From: Heliopora coerulea | Taxonomy: Eukaryota; Cnidaria; Anthozoa; Scleralcyonacea; Helioporidae | Length of the DNA stretch: 64,000 nt | NCBI GenBank assembly: GCA_030142905.1 | Contig: JASJOG010000159.1 | Location: 248,001 to 312,000, forward strand | Reading direction: 5' to 3' | Shown here: piece after piece, positions 51,974-61,876 of the stretch | Layout of the letters: every line of letters starts with the position of its first letter | Numbering within the stretch: the stretch's first letter is position 1 | Program-made: the position numbers and the translations under genes | The notes under the pieces: model-generated | Seen by the model: the letters and a program-made list of their open reading frames with translations, nothing else | What the model was told of the DNA's origin: nothing | The model's database searches: none

Positions 51974-52147
51974 TGTTTTCATTATATTATTGTTGAGTTA
52001 TGTTAACCAATGAACTGCAGTTGTCCGAAGGGCGCGAACCAGGCCCTCGAAGAGCGAGCGCGGGAATAAGACAGGTGTGACTAGAACCACATTGTAAACA
52101 ATTCACTTTTACGTTAAATAAAGACTTTTCATTCTAAATACACAACA
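51956..52147 (+). repeat. Gypsy polypurine tract and 3' LTR
   Basis: AAGGAAGGAGGAG at 51956-51968, then the LTR TGTAGTG...ACAACA at 51969-52147. Confidence 0.9.
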
Positions 52148-52152
52148 TAAAC

Positions 52153-52310
52153 ATGTGTTAGTAACATTAGTTGCTGCAAGTGTGTGCGTCGGAACATGAG
52201 TTGCTGTAAATGTGTGCGTACTATGAGTGGCTACAAATGTGCGCGTAAGATGAAATGCTGCAAATGTATAGGATGCGTTGCTGCAGATGTGTGTGTAAAG
52301 CTTGGGATAT
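52153..52310. repeat. Minisatellite, ~27-bp unit, about five copies
   Basis: Diverged copies of ATGAGTTGCTGCAAATGTGT plus GCGTA. A related word (ACTGCAGAAATGTGTATATG) lies just before the Gypsy element at 46126, so the Gypsy may have landed inside this array. Confidence 0.65.
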
Positions 52311-52429
52311 ATGTGCGATTTTTTTCTTGCGCCAGCAACGTAACGGGCTAAATTTCATTGCGTTGCCGTCGCGAGAGAAGTAGCCCGCGAAGTAGGCGCT
52401 CTGGGTGAAGGTGGGGCGAAGCGGTGACC
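52311..52429. other. GC-rich non-coding junction DNA
   Basis: TTGCGCCAGCAACG and TCGCGAGAGAAGTAGCCCGC words suggest a small dispersed repeat. It truncates the LINE RT that follows. Confidence 0.4.
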
Positions 52430-53162
52430 TTTTATACCATAGAGTTCAAGTTTACTTAATAGTATTCTATGATCTACAGTGTCAAAAGCCTTTTTTAAGT
52501 CAATGAATACCACTAAATTAAATAATTTTTTGTCAATGTTCATATACCAACTATTGGTACCATCTAATAAAGCTGTAGCTGTTGAGTGATGTTTGCAGAA
52601 GCCAAACTGAGAATCACTTAGTAGCTGAAAATTTGTCAAATAATTATAAAGTTGGTCATATAAAATCTTTTCGATGTTTTTGCTGATTGCTGCCATGACA
52701 GAAATTGGTCTGTAGTTGCCAGGCAAATTCTTTTGGCCGTTTTTGAACAGTGGAATTAGTCTTGCAATTTTCCATTCATCAGGGAAAGTGCCTAACGTAA
52801 TAGCCTGATTAAAGATATAAGTCAATGAGTCTGCAATAACAGGTGCAGCTAGTTTTAAAATTTCTTTGGAAATCCAATACCTGTGGATTTTCCACTGGAA
52901 AGGTTGCATAGCATTTTATAGACTTTATTTTTGGTAATAGGCTGAAAAGTTGAGAATTCTGATTTAGGTTTGTTTATAAATTCCTGGAAATTGCAGTTTA
53001 AGGCGTCAAGTTTGCAAGCCAATTCAGGCCCAAGATTTGAAAAGTATTAATTAAAACCTTCGGCAATGTCCTTAGAGTTTGTTAAATTATTGCCATTTAC
53101 ATTTAACTCATTTACATTACCAGTACTGGGTTTGTTTTGCATGCCTAACAAGTGGTTAATTC
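52430..53162 (-). pseudogene. CR1/L2-type LINE RT fragment
   Basis: Minus strand. The 5' part (53162-52910) in a broken frame has RINHLLGMQNKPSTGN and then FQPITKNKVYKML; after a frameshift near 52905 comes SKEILKLAAPVIADSLTYIF, NYRPISVMAAISKNIEK, FGFCKHHSTATALLDG, VVFIDLKKAFDTVDH. It stops at ELYGIKGH, before the catalytic ADD motif. Closest in this window to the LINE at 27210-28889. Confidence 0.8.
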
Positions 53163-53216
53163 GCCCAAAAACCTTGACCAGCCGACAACTTCAAAAAATA
53201 TAAGAGAAAGCAAATT
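53163..53216 (-). mobile_element. Penelope-like element 2, outer end of left arm
   Basis: About 50 bp here are the reverse complement of 61826-61876 (shared TTTGCTTTCTCTTATATTTT). They are the far end of a palindromic Penelope copy whose left arm is cut by the BEL element. Confidence 0.65.
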
Positions 53217-53384
53217 ATTTAACGAAGAACGACATTGAAACGATTCGTTAACTCGAATATGAACTTTATTGCTTGCTTACGTGCTGACGATTCTACATCC
53301 TAAAACCTAATAATTAAGCATAGAGATGTTCGCCACACCCTGATCACAGCCTAACACTTCACTTCATTAATTAACTTCTTCACA
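53217..53384 (-). repeat. BEL 3' LTR
   Basis: 168 bp, matches 60835-61001 with about a dozen differences. Confidence 0.88.
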
Positions 53385-54600
53385 CTCCCCTGGTTGATTC
53401 GCTAAGTGAATCAAATGACATAAATTAAACAATTAATGAAATGTTAATTATTTTGCGTTACGTTCTCTCCTACGAAGTTCTCCAATTACTGCAGCGTTAC
53501 GTCGACTTCTCGAAGGTACGAATGGTTCTGCTTCAGGATTCAACAGGTTCCCGTGCGAAGAATCAACAGTTGTGGTTCCACTCTTTGACGTGATCTCTGT
53601 CAGAATAAGCAACTGAAGCGGCCTTCTCAAAGTTGTAACTCCCTTCTTGCTATCATAATTTATTACTTTAATCTCGGCTGCTCGTATTTTTCCATATTTT
53701 CCTGGAAGTAGCTTTGCAATTTTAGCTATTTTCCAAAAACATCTTGCGGTTTCTTCCTTCTTTAAAATAACCAAATCTCTAACAGCTACGGCAGGCTCTT
53801 ATTTATCCGTCTTGTTCCTCGCATTTTCTCTTAAACCGGTTAAATATTCATGTCTCCACTGTTTAGTAAAATGTTGTAGAAGTCTTCGCTGATGTTCAAC
53901 TCTTCTAGTCAAGCTTTCGTGTGTACTAACAATATCAAAACGTTCATCATTCGGTGTGGCCGAGACTCGTCTTCCATAAATTAATTGAGCAGGTGATAAA
54001 GGGTACGAAATACCATCTATGTCATCGTATACGTAAGTCAGTGGACGCGAATTTACAATTGCTTCTACTTCTGTGAGGATTGTCAGCAGCTCTTCAAACG
54101 TCAAAAGAGCTCTTCCTACTGCTCGTTTGATACAGTCCTTCGTAATTCGTATGAGTCGTTCCCAAAACCCATCCCACCATGGGGCCTTTTCCATGATGAA
54201 TTTCCAATATACTCCATCATTTGCCAAATGGTCTTGTACCTTTGTCGATCGCCTAATACTATGAATTTCCTTTGCTGACGTTTTAAATTTTTGGCGTTGT
54301 CTGAAATCAACATATGAGGCAGTCCTCTGCGTCCTGTAAAACGACGAAATGCAAGGAGAAACTGTTCAGCTGAACAGTTTTTTACCAATTCTAAATGGAT
54401 TGCTCGCGTTGACGCACATGTGAATAAGCTTATATACACTTTCTCGTTGATCTTCTCACTAGGATTACTTCTGTTTAACACGTATAGTGGTCCTCCATAA
54501 TCTACTCCAGTGTTGGTCCATGGAAGAGCATTGTCGACTCTATAGTTTGGCAAATTTGGAGGAGCCAAATGAGGAAACGTTTTTCCTTAGTGCCGTTGGC
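53385..54600 (-). pseudogene. BEL integrase
   Basis: From 54568: NYRVDNALPWTNTGVDYGGP (first Asp), LPHMLISDNAKNLK (second Asp), then a frameshift near 54200 into MANDGVYWKFIMEKAPWWDG and GFWERLIRITKDCI (Glu), FEELLTILTEVEAIVNSRPL. After a break near 53800 comes the C-terminal domain with TARCFWKIAKIAKLLPGKYG and LRRPLQLLILTEI, to the stop at 53448. All three acids are recognisable. Confidence 0.85.
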
Positions 54601-55755
54601 ATACCCTACAACGTTTGATAAACCTCTTGATTGCTTCCCTGCCACGTGGTATCCAATAGGTATCTCAGATTCTTGTTAAAGTCATCTTTACTCCTCTGTG
54701 CATCACTCTATAATGTGCTTCCTTGATAATCAAAAACGTGAGATGATGTTTAGTAGGCAATAATGCTGGATTCTGGGCCTCAAAGGGCAAAGTTGATTTC
54801 TCTAATCGTCCCTTGCACCGTACGACTCCATGCCTGTCTTGAAACAGATTGAATTGCTTAACGTAATTCGACGGATGACTGCTGTTAATGCTTTCGATTT
54901 CTTTGGCAAGCGTTTGAATTTGTATCGCTCGTATCCACTCGTTCTTAGCAATACTCAACTCATCTGCAGTCTAATTGGTTCTTGTTTGCGAAGACAATTT
55001 TGGACGTTATGAAGAAATCGTAGTACATAACTTGTCACTCTCAACAATCGGTTAATGCTGCTGAATGAATCGATGTCCAGAATTCTGTCCAATCGGTGTG
55101 TCGTATTGGTAATAAGTTCTCCCAGGAGTTGCATGAAAACATGTGTCGTTTCGGCTGAATTCTTTACTTGTTCTAGTGATGCCATGTTATCTTCTTGAAT
55201 AACGTTCATTCCAAGTTTCGGCCAGTTTCCTTCAGGTAGTTCGAGAAAGTCAGGACCCTTTCACCAAATTTTGCTGTCCTTCAATTGATGCGTTGTGACT
55301 CCACGTGTTCCTAAATCTGCTGGATTCCATTCACCCGGACAGTGCCTCCAGTTTACGGCCTGTGTAAGTTGACGTATTTCTTGGACTCGTCGCTTCAAGT
55401 ACTCCTTCCAAGGCTTGTGGTTTTCGATCCAGCAAAGCACGGTAACTGAATACGTCCAACAACTAGTACTATCGATGTGCACGATCTGGTATAATGCCTT
55501 ATTCAACGATTCTAACAGTCGAGCTAGAAGCACGGTTCCTAACAGTTCCAGTCGAGGAATTGTCTGTGGTTTGACCGGTGCAATTCTTGATTTCGAACAT
55601 ATCAACATGGTTTGAATCCTATCATCACGGTTAACCCGAGCATAAACGACTGCAGTGTAGGCCCTGCTACTCGCATAACAGAATCCGTGAAGCTCTACTC
55701 TCTTTCTGCTGACCCAGCCACACGGTCAGCGAAACAATTTCGTGGAACTGATATA
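54601..55755 (-). pseudogene. BEL Pao domain / RNase H-like region
   Basis: Broken frames: IPRLELLGTVLLARLLESLN, VLCWIENHKPWKEYLKRRV and VNWRHCPGEWNPADLGTRG (RNase H-like motifs of BEL pol), then LLRVTSYVLRFLHN, NEWIRAIQIQTLAKEIE, and the integrase zinc region RHGVVRCKGRLEKSTLP with IKEAHYRVMHRGVKMT. Several stops. Confidence 0.8.
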
Positions 55756-56583
55756 TTACTGAGATACTGTAACTCGTCGACTGTGGCTTCCCATTTCTTC
55801 TTCAACTCTAATGGTAGCTCTTCGTCGTAGGAAGTTGTTTCCAAAACACAATACTTGGAATAGCATCTTCATGTTAATTGTCCAAGGTGTAATTAATCCC
55901 AACGGGTCAAATATTCGGGCTGCCAGTTTGAGAACAGAACGCTTCGTTGTAGGTAATATCCTTGTGTATTCAATCAAATACTGCGCTCTGTAACGTAGCA
56001 TGTTTTGCTCGATGTTCCATGGAACTCCTAATACCTTGACCTGATAATCACGGTCAGCAGTTAATGAATTCATCGAAATCTTTGTGGACGATTCGTTATC
56101 TTCTTTCATTGTTACCTCGGCTGGTACTGATGGGGCGACTCCCTCGTTTCGTTGCTCTTTATTCTCGTAGCTTGACATTATGCTACGAACATGTGGTGAG
56201 TTGGAGTTCCACTTTCGAAGGTCGAACCTTCCTGTTTGCATAAGTGCTTTCGATGTCTTACAAACATGTAATGCTTCATCTTCTGACTCTACTCCTGTTG
56301 CCAGATCATCAACGTACAGGTCATTTTTCAGTGCTTTAATTACTTCAAGTTCGGTTGAGCCGCATTCTGAAATATGGTGTTTTATCGTTGCTCCAAGGAT
56401 AGCAGGACTCGGTTTTGGTCCAAATATAAGGCGACAGAATCTGTATTCGGCGATTTCTAAGGAAATTTCATCTTGCACATTCTTGTACCACAAGAAACGC
56501 AATGCATTTCGATCTTCTTCGTCAATGGAAATCAAGTGAAAGGCCTTCTCGATGATAGTAACAACTAAAATAAGGAAGTACAA
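55756..56583 (-). pseudogene. BEL reverse transcriptase, second half
   Basis: Encodes IIEKAFHLISIDEEDRNALR, YRFCRLIFGPKPSPAILGAT, ALKNDLYVDDLATGVES (catalytic YVDD) and the Pao start VLGVPWNIEQNMLRY, RIFDPLGLITPWTINMK. The upstream half lies at 57189-57968, beyond the LINE fragment at 56586-57286. Confidence 0.85.
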
Positions 56584-56585
56584 GA

Positions 56586-57286
56586 CATTTGTACTTCCTT
56601 ATTTTAATTACTGCTCTACTGTATGGCACGATAGTAATCAAGCGAACCTTACATAAATGGCTAAATTTCAAAAGCGTGCGGCCCGGGTCATAACTGGTTT
56701 AGGCTATGAAGAGAGATCTTCCAATATTTTTCAAATGCTTAATTGGACCCCTATCGAGTCATTATTAAAAAATAGAGAACTTATTATGATGTTCAAAGTG
56801 CTTAAGGATATGGCTCCAGAATACTTAATACAGATGTTTAAGGTCTCTACCAACCACACGTATGACTTACGAAGTAATTATAAAAAGCTTTATTTGCAAA
56901 AGCCTAAGACAAATTTCCTAAAACGGAGCTTTGCTACCAGGGGAGCTGCTTTATGGAATGAAACCTTAGCAGGCAAGGCTCCAATGGCAAAATTAAATGT
57001 AGTCACTGTCAAAGCCTTTAAGAGAGTGATCAATGATGTATGCAATTGAGCCGGGATAATAATATCACACAATAGTTTTGTGTAGAGTAATATTGTAAGT
57101 TTGTAAACTAGTATTGTATATAGTTGTTTATATAGTTTTTTTGTATAGTAATATTGTCAGTTTGTAATTTAGTATCGTTTATAGTTGTTCATAACTTAAC
57201 ACGGCCCTTTGAAAAACAGGAAACTGAAAGGCCACCGTGTGTAAATAAGTTTAAATTATTATTATTATTACTATTATTATTATTAG
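56586..57286 (+). mobile_element. LINE 3' fragment inserted in BEL RT
   Basis: Carries the RT C-terminus on the plus strand (56657-57049: FQKRAARVITGLGYEERSSN, LKDMAPEYLIQMFKVS, FLKRSFATRGAALWNE) and an (ATT)n tail at 57257-57284. The 5' junction contains a 17-bp inverted duplication of BEL target DNA (56572-56606), typical of an irregular LINE 5' join. Confidence 0.82.
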
Positions 57287-58356
57287 GTCGTGATCTGAAA
57301 CGTACTAGTATGTTGAATAGAGATGGTACATGATTTGGTCCACGTTCAAGACATTCGTTGATGGACATCTCGTCTTTGTTTGCTGTTGTCGAACCATCAT
57401 AAACAATACGAATCTTCGTTGTGGTCTTGTCTTCTCTTATTACTGCGTGGTGGGGTAAATAGTGAATCTTTGTGCTGTTCCGGTCGCTGTCCTGAACTTT
57501 CTGTACTTGCTCGATAATTCCTTTCTTCTGTTGCTCTTTAGTGATAGTATCGTATTTATTCAGTAAAACTTTATCTTTCTTCAGTCGTTGATGCAAATAG
57601 TCCAGTCTCTGACGACACAGGTCGTAGTGGTTTGGCACGGATTCTACATCTGGTTTCCATGGTAGTTTCACTGAGTATCTTTTTCCATCGTTTGCAATGT
57701 GGCTCAAAAACTCTTCACTTTTAGGTGCGGAAGATTCTTTTGCTATGTCATGAATTCCGATCGTCTCCATTTCCCCAAATCTCTGCAGTTGCGTCTTCAA
57801 TTCGTCTGTTTTATCACGTAGACCCACTTCTTGGTGCAAAATCAAATTCGTCACAGAAACTTCGTTGGCGTTGTTATGTCCAATGTTTGACTTCTTAGTT
57901 TCCACAACTCCCGATAAAATCCATCCAAGTTTGCTCTCGATCGCCACAAGACCGGTTTCCTCTTTCACGACCTTGCTTGTAATAAATTGTCAATAGAAAT
58001 CTGATCCAATTAGTATGTCGATAGGCTTGTGCTCTTGGTTAGGATCGCTTGCCATCTCTAAGGACTTTAAGTGTGGATAGTTGTTTATCTCGACCTTGGC
58101 AGGCAGTGCCGTACAAGTCGTCGAGAATGTCAACGCTGTAATGTTCACCATCGTCATCTCGCTCTTAAACAACGCTAATTGAACGACATCGCACTTTTGT
58201 TTACAATAAAGTTTATCGCCAAACGTGTTCAAATTCAACGTTTCTATTTTTGATGGTTTTGAGGCCAAGTCTGTTTTTCAAATCCTTCGTAATGTACGTC
58301 CTTTGGCTACCACTGTCGAACAGAATACGAACTGGAACTACCTTCGCTGCCTCATT
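57287..58356 (-). pseudogene. BEL protease and first half of RT
   Basis: Protease FDSGSQRTYITKDLKNRLGL (about 58345-58230, broken), continued in the next frame as VNITALTFSTTCTALPAKVE and IDILIGSDFY (stop at 57990). Then 57968-57290: LVAIESKLGWILSGVVE, YSVKLPWKPDVESVPNHY, IHYLPHHAVIREDKTTTKIR, RIVYDGSTTANKDEMSINEC and GPNHVPSLFNILVRFR, where the LINE interrupts. Confidence 0.82.
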
Positions 58357-59933
58357 TCATTGTGCATATGCTGTCGCTGTTTGAAGTACTACGCTGGTTT
58401 TTGTCGAGAAGTTGGCTGTTGTGAGAACATGCTGGTTCTTAACTTCTCCCTCGATTATAGCTTCCCTTGCTCCTTCGTTTTGCGTTTTGTCATTCGGCTT
58501 TATCTTGGACGTAGATGTATTTTGTTGTTGAGGATCACTTGGCGGTACTCGAGTACGATCACAAATCGACTGGTGATGGCGTTTGTTGCAGTTACGACAG
58601 TTCGTTAATCTATCACACGAAGCGACACGATGTCCTCTTTTCAAACAAAGAAAACAACGTCTATCTCGTCTTAAAATATCCTTTCGTTTGCCAGTTTCGC
58701 GAACTTCTTCAAATGTCGCAGAAAAATGTGGTTTGGAGCAAAAGACACATAAAATAGTGGATTTACCGGTCGAGTTGTTGCCTTCAGTGTAAAAAACTCC
58801 AGTTGTAGTTTGGTTCTTCGCATTGAATCGGTTGCGTTCCCAAGGCTTTCGATTTTCATTGTTATCGTTCGTTGTTATTCTGACGCCAGCATCCCGCACT
58901 TTCACTTCGACTTCAGGATCTTGAGAATATCCCTTATCTCCCACACGGCATTAGTCGTTTTTCGAGCAATGTTCAAGTGAATATCAAGTGGCAACTTGGA
59001 CATAACAAAAGGTATTAAAAGACTACCATATTGTTGTGCGTCGACTCCCAATGTTTCGAGTCCTCTCACATGAATACTTAATCGGTCAAGAACTGATCTG
59101 ATCTCTTGTATACGACTGTTCGAATGTAGTGACGGTAACTTCAATATCTCATCCATGTGTGCAGAGATTATCTGCTGTGGCTTTCCGAATCTCTCCTTTA
59201 AAATCTCGATGGCAGTTTTATAATGACACTTCACCTTCCAATAATGAATTCAAATAATTGAATTTATCAATAGATGATATCTCTTGAGCCTTGTCGATAG
59301 ATGACTCGAACGAATCCCAGAATGGTCCCCATTTTGTTACATCTCCCTTGAATTTTGGCAAATGTAACTTTGGTAACTTTGGCTTTGCGATTTTCGGTTG
59401 ATGACTTCGCTGGCATTCACTGGAGACGGTGCTATTTTCAGTCGGCGTGATTTGTTGTTGTGTGAATTGTTGAGTTTGGCTTGTTCCCGTGAACTCAGTA
59501 GTTTGAATAGGACTTTGCACGATTTGAACGTCATCTTGAGTGGACACGCTTGGCTGGTGTTGTATTTCCTCGGTATTTGGTGATTCTTGTCTTCTTATTA
59601 CGCGCCCTTTCAGTGCTTGATTTACCTTGCGTTTTGCTTTGAGTAATTTCTCAGTATTTACAGACGACTCTTTTACTTCTTGCTCTATGTCTTCAATTTT
59701 CGCTTGTCTAAGAACATCCTTGTCTAAAGATTCCAACGTTTTACGTTTCGTGTCCAACAATCGGCCTATCGTTTCCAAACGATCAAATGATCCTTCAGTT
59801 TTTGGCGCGCTATGCACAATATCTTCACTCTCACGGATAAGTCTGGTTAAAGTGGTACTCCACTCAAAATTCAGGGATTCCAAACATTCCCATAGCCACT
59901 CGAAGCAAAAGAACAGCTTCCTTTCATTTTCAG

Positions 59934-60216
59934 GTGTACGGGCAAAAACTGCCAAATAATGGACAGAGAAGAGGAATGCATTTGCTGTCAGGAAATTCAA
60001 GTGGTGCTAGATAAGAACGAGGAGGTGTATGAAGTCGAGAGACTGCAAAAGCGCTACTGTTGCATAACAGATAATCCTGATTTTCGCGCTGTTTGGTATC
60101 AATATAAACAAGCTGGTTCGAAATATTCTGGTGGTATCGGCAAGAAAAGTTTACAGAAGTCATGTCTTCCTTATATAATACCATTACTTAAAAAAAGTAA
60201 CGAGAAATTCAATTAA
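59934..60216 (+). pseudogene. Exon-like piece: P2X7 'ballast'-type Cys-rich domain, main part
   Basis: An acceptor-like CTTTCATTTTCAG (59921-59933) precedes an open frame to 60216: CTGKNCQIMDREEECICCQE, then YCCITDNPDFRAV and WYQYKQAGSKY. The CxxC/CICC and CCITDNPDFRAV pattern resembles the zinc-binding intracellular 'ballast' domain of P2X7 and related stand-alone metazoan proteins. After FRAV the usual segment seems shortened and the C-terminal part is not recognisable, so the piece is incomplete. It has no channel domain. It runs antisense to the BEL gag. Confidence 0.7.
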
Positions 60217-60223
60217 AACTTAC

Positions 60224-60420
60224 CAGTCCAAGTTATCCAGTCGAGTGACAGAACTTGGTTCAGCGTTGACCGACTCATCTTCATCGCCGTAATCAGATTC
60301 GTTCGATTCTCCACTGTATGAATTTCGTCTAGTTTGAAATTGATAACCTTGAACACAATTCAGGTTAAGGTTATCTTCCACGAAATCGTCTGCACCCAGA
60401 TTTGAGGAGTTCGAACGGCT
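60224..60420 (-). pseudogene. Exon-like piece: acidic leader of the same domain, on the opposite strand
   Basis: Minus-strand frame from a stop at 60421 to a donor-like TGGACTG|GTAAGTT (exon end 60224): DDFVEDNLNLN, SYSGESNESDYGDEDESVNA, VTRLDNLDW. Ballast-type proteins have an acidic leader ending in a NxDWCxCGNC-like join. Here the last two bases (TG) plus the first base (G) at 59934 on the other strand would complete the Trp codon, so phase and sequence fit one gene, but the two pieces now lie in opposite orientation. Confidence 0.6.
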
Positions 60421-60816
60421 TTAACTAGAACAACCTTCCTAAGAAGAACTCTCCCCGACAGCACTCACTTGTAATTTTCTTCAAAACAATATTGGTGATC
60501 GAGCAAGAAGCACTCACTGACGTCATATTTGGTACTACGCTGACAATCCGCGTCTGCATGTAAAAGACAACATGGCGTCGCAAATTTGGCAAAATTTTGA
60601 ACTTCGGCGCGCAATATCTCCTTAACTAAACGAAATTAGCCAGAGAAATTTTGCGACAGTCTAATGTTGGTAAGATCTTTCATATGAACCCAACTTGTAT
60701 TTTGAGTGGAGTACCCCTTTAAGACTCCACGATGAGCTCTGCAAATCGCAACGATTCTATCTAAGGTTTCCACGCTACCAACAGATGCTTCACTTGCCAT
60801 ATTTCAGGGTTCAGCC

Positions 60817-60834
60817 GCCCCACGTTGGGCGCCA
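60817..60834 (-). promoter_or_regulatory. BEL primer binding site (tRNA-Lys-like)
   Basis: Minus strand TGGCGCCCAACGTGGGGC directly follows the 5' LTR; it is complementary to the 3' end of a lysine tRNA (GCCCCACGTTGGGCGCCA). Confidence 0.85.
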
Positions 60835-61001
60835 TTTAACGAAGAACGAAATTGAAACGATTCGTTAACTCGAATATGAACTTTATTGCTTGCTTACGTG
60901 CTTACGACTCTACATTCCAAAACCTAATAATTAAACATAGAGGTGTTCGGCACACCCTGATCACACCCTAACACTTCACTTCACTAATTAACTTCTTCAC
61001 A
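60835..61001 (-). repeat. BEL 5' LTR
   Basis: Reads TGTGAAGAAG...CTTCGTTAAA on the minus strand. Ends next to the primer site. Confidence 0.88.
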
Positions 61002-61876
61002 AATTCCGTGGAACCTAAGGTTTATATATACATGAGAAAAGTGATTACATCATTGATAAAGAATTGAGGGAACGCCTAATCTATTTACAAATGATTGATG
61101 TGTCAGTAAGTGACAAGTGTTGACGCCTCAAGATGAAATGTCAAGATGTCGATATATAAATTATGGATAAACTAAAAGGAACTAAATAATGAGTGAGAGT
61201 TCTTTGCTAACTTTAAGACCATAGTTTAATTGTGGTTTAAGATACTTAATATGTAGGGCTTCCATAAATAAAAGTTGATTAGGATTATCTTCAATGTGAA
61301 AACGCACACTTCATTGTTGACCTATGCAAACAATATGACAGACTAAACGATATTCCTTTTTCTTTTGACGCTACTTCATCCATGCACAATCTCATTTTTA
61401 ACAAAAATAAGATCCTTTACTCTAATTATTCTATTAATCCTAACCAACTTTTATTTATGGAAGCTCTACATATTAAGTATCTTAAACCACAATTAAACTG
61501 TGGTCTTAAAGCTAGCAAAGAACTCTCACTCTTTATTTAGTTCCTTTTAGTTTATCCATAATTTACATATCGACATCTTGACATTTCATCTTGAGGCGTC
61601 AACACTTGTCACTTACTGACACATCAATCATTTGTAAATAGAGTAGGCGTTCCCTCAATTCTTCATCAATGATGTAATCACTTTTCTCATGTATATATAA
61701 ACCTTAGGTTCCCTTATGTTAGTTCAGTTGGTCTGAAGATCATTTTGCAATAAAATCGAAATATCACCATTTCACAGTTTTCATCTCTTGTTAACTTAAA
61801 TCTTAAGTTGAAAGATGGCCTTGGCTTTCGGAATTTGCTTTCTCTTATATTTTTTGAAGTTGTCGGCAGGTCAAGG
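61002..61876. mobile_element. Penelope-like element 2, palindrome
   Basis: Left arm 61012-61290 is the reverse complement of right arm 61430-61712 (about 93% alike), around a unique centre (61291-61429). The plus-strand right half encodes a Penelope C-terminal tail: FIVDLCKQYDRLND-like residues from the centre, then NQLLFMEALHIKYLKPQLNC and LKASKELSLF with a stop near 61540. The right arm continues to 61876; the same end on the left is at 53163-53216, beyond BEL. The left arm also lacks about 100 bp between CCTTAGGTTCC and the GGAATTTGC word. Confidence 0.78.

Larger units (their letters stand above)
46155..52147 (+). mobile_element. Gypsy LTR retrotransposon with TAAAC target duplication
   Basis: LTRs 46155-46333 and 51969-52147 (179 bp each, three differences seen, about 98% identical). 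Flanked by a perfect 5-bp duplication TAAAC at 46150-46154 and 52148-52152. The primer site starts TGGCGACGAGGATGGG after the 5' LTR, and a polypurine tract AAGGAAGGAGGAG (51956-51968) precedes the 3' LTR. The order protease-RT-RNase H-integrase marks it as Gypsy (Ty3). Similar LTRs imply a fairly recent insertion, yet pol has several breaks and gag is split by a LINE. Confidence 0.92.
59847..60722. mobile_element. TTAA-flanked DNA transposon (piggyBac-type site), 868 bp
   Basis: Ends AGTGGTACTCCACTCAAAA (59851-59869) and, inverted, AGGGGTACTCCACTCAAAA (60718-60700); 18 of 19 bases match. Flanked by TTAA at 59847-59850 and 60719-60722. TTAA duplication is the piggyBac hallmark. Leaving out the element plus one TTAA (872 bp) joins the gag frame in phase. 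No transposase. It carries two exon-like pieces of a Cys-rich domain (next entries). Piggybac membership is inferred from TTAA only; its ends do not start with CCC. Confidence 0.8.
58357..60800 (-). pseudogene. BEL gag, interrupted by TTAA element
   Basis: Start codon at 60800 (MASEASVGSVETLDRIVAIC), 27 codons, then the TTAA element; the frame resumes at 59846 in phase (TRLIRESEDIVHSAP) and continues with coiled-coil and Gln-rich parts, PKLPKLHLPKFKGDVTKWGP and FNYLNSLLEGEV (stop 59218). After a frameshift with some missing residues comes the DUF1759 part AIEILKERFGKPQQIISAHM; after another near 58930 come the knuckles CVFC...H, CFLCLKRGHRVASC and CRNCNKRHHQSIC, ending at 58357. Confidence 0.85.
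53217..61001 (-). mobile_element. BEL/Pao LTR retrotransposon
   Basis: Minus strand. 5' LTR 60835-61001, 3' LTR 53217-53384 (about 168 bp, roughly 92% alike), TGTGAAGAAG start. Flanked by AATT on both sides (possible 4-bp duplication). Primer site TGGCGCCCAACGTGGGGC (60817-60834) and CCAGGGGAG polypurine tract before the 3' LTR. Domains: DUF1759-type gag, Cys knuckles, BEL protease (FDSGSQRTYI), RT with YVDD, DUF1758/Pao parts, integrase. Many breaks; a LINE fragment and a TTAA element are inserted. Confidence 0.9.

Noticed and set aside
61725..61790. CTGAAGA ... GAAA in the right arm of Penelope element 2, as a hammerhead
   Set aside because: Neither stem I nor an adjacent stem II can be formed; at best a decayed motif.
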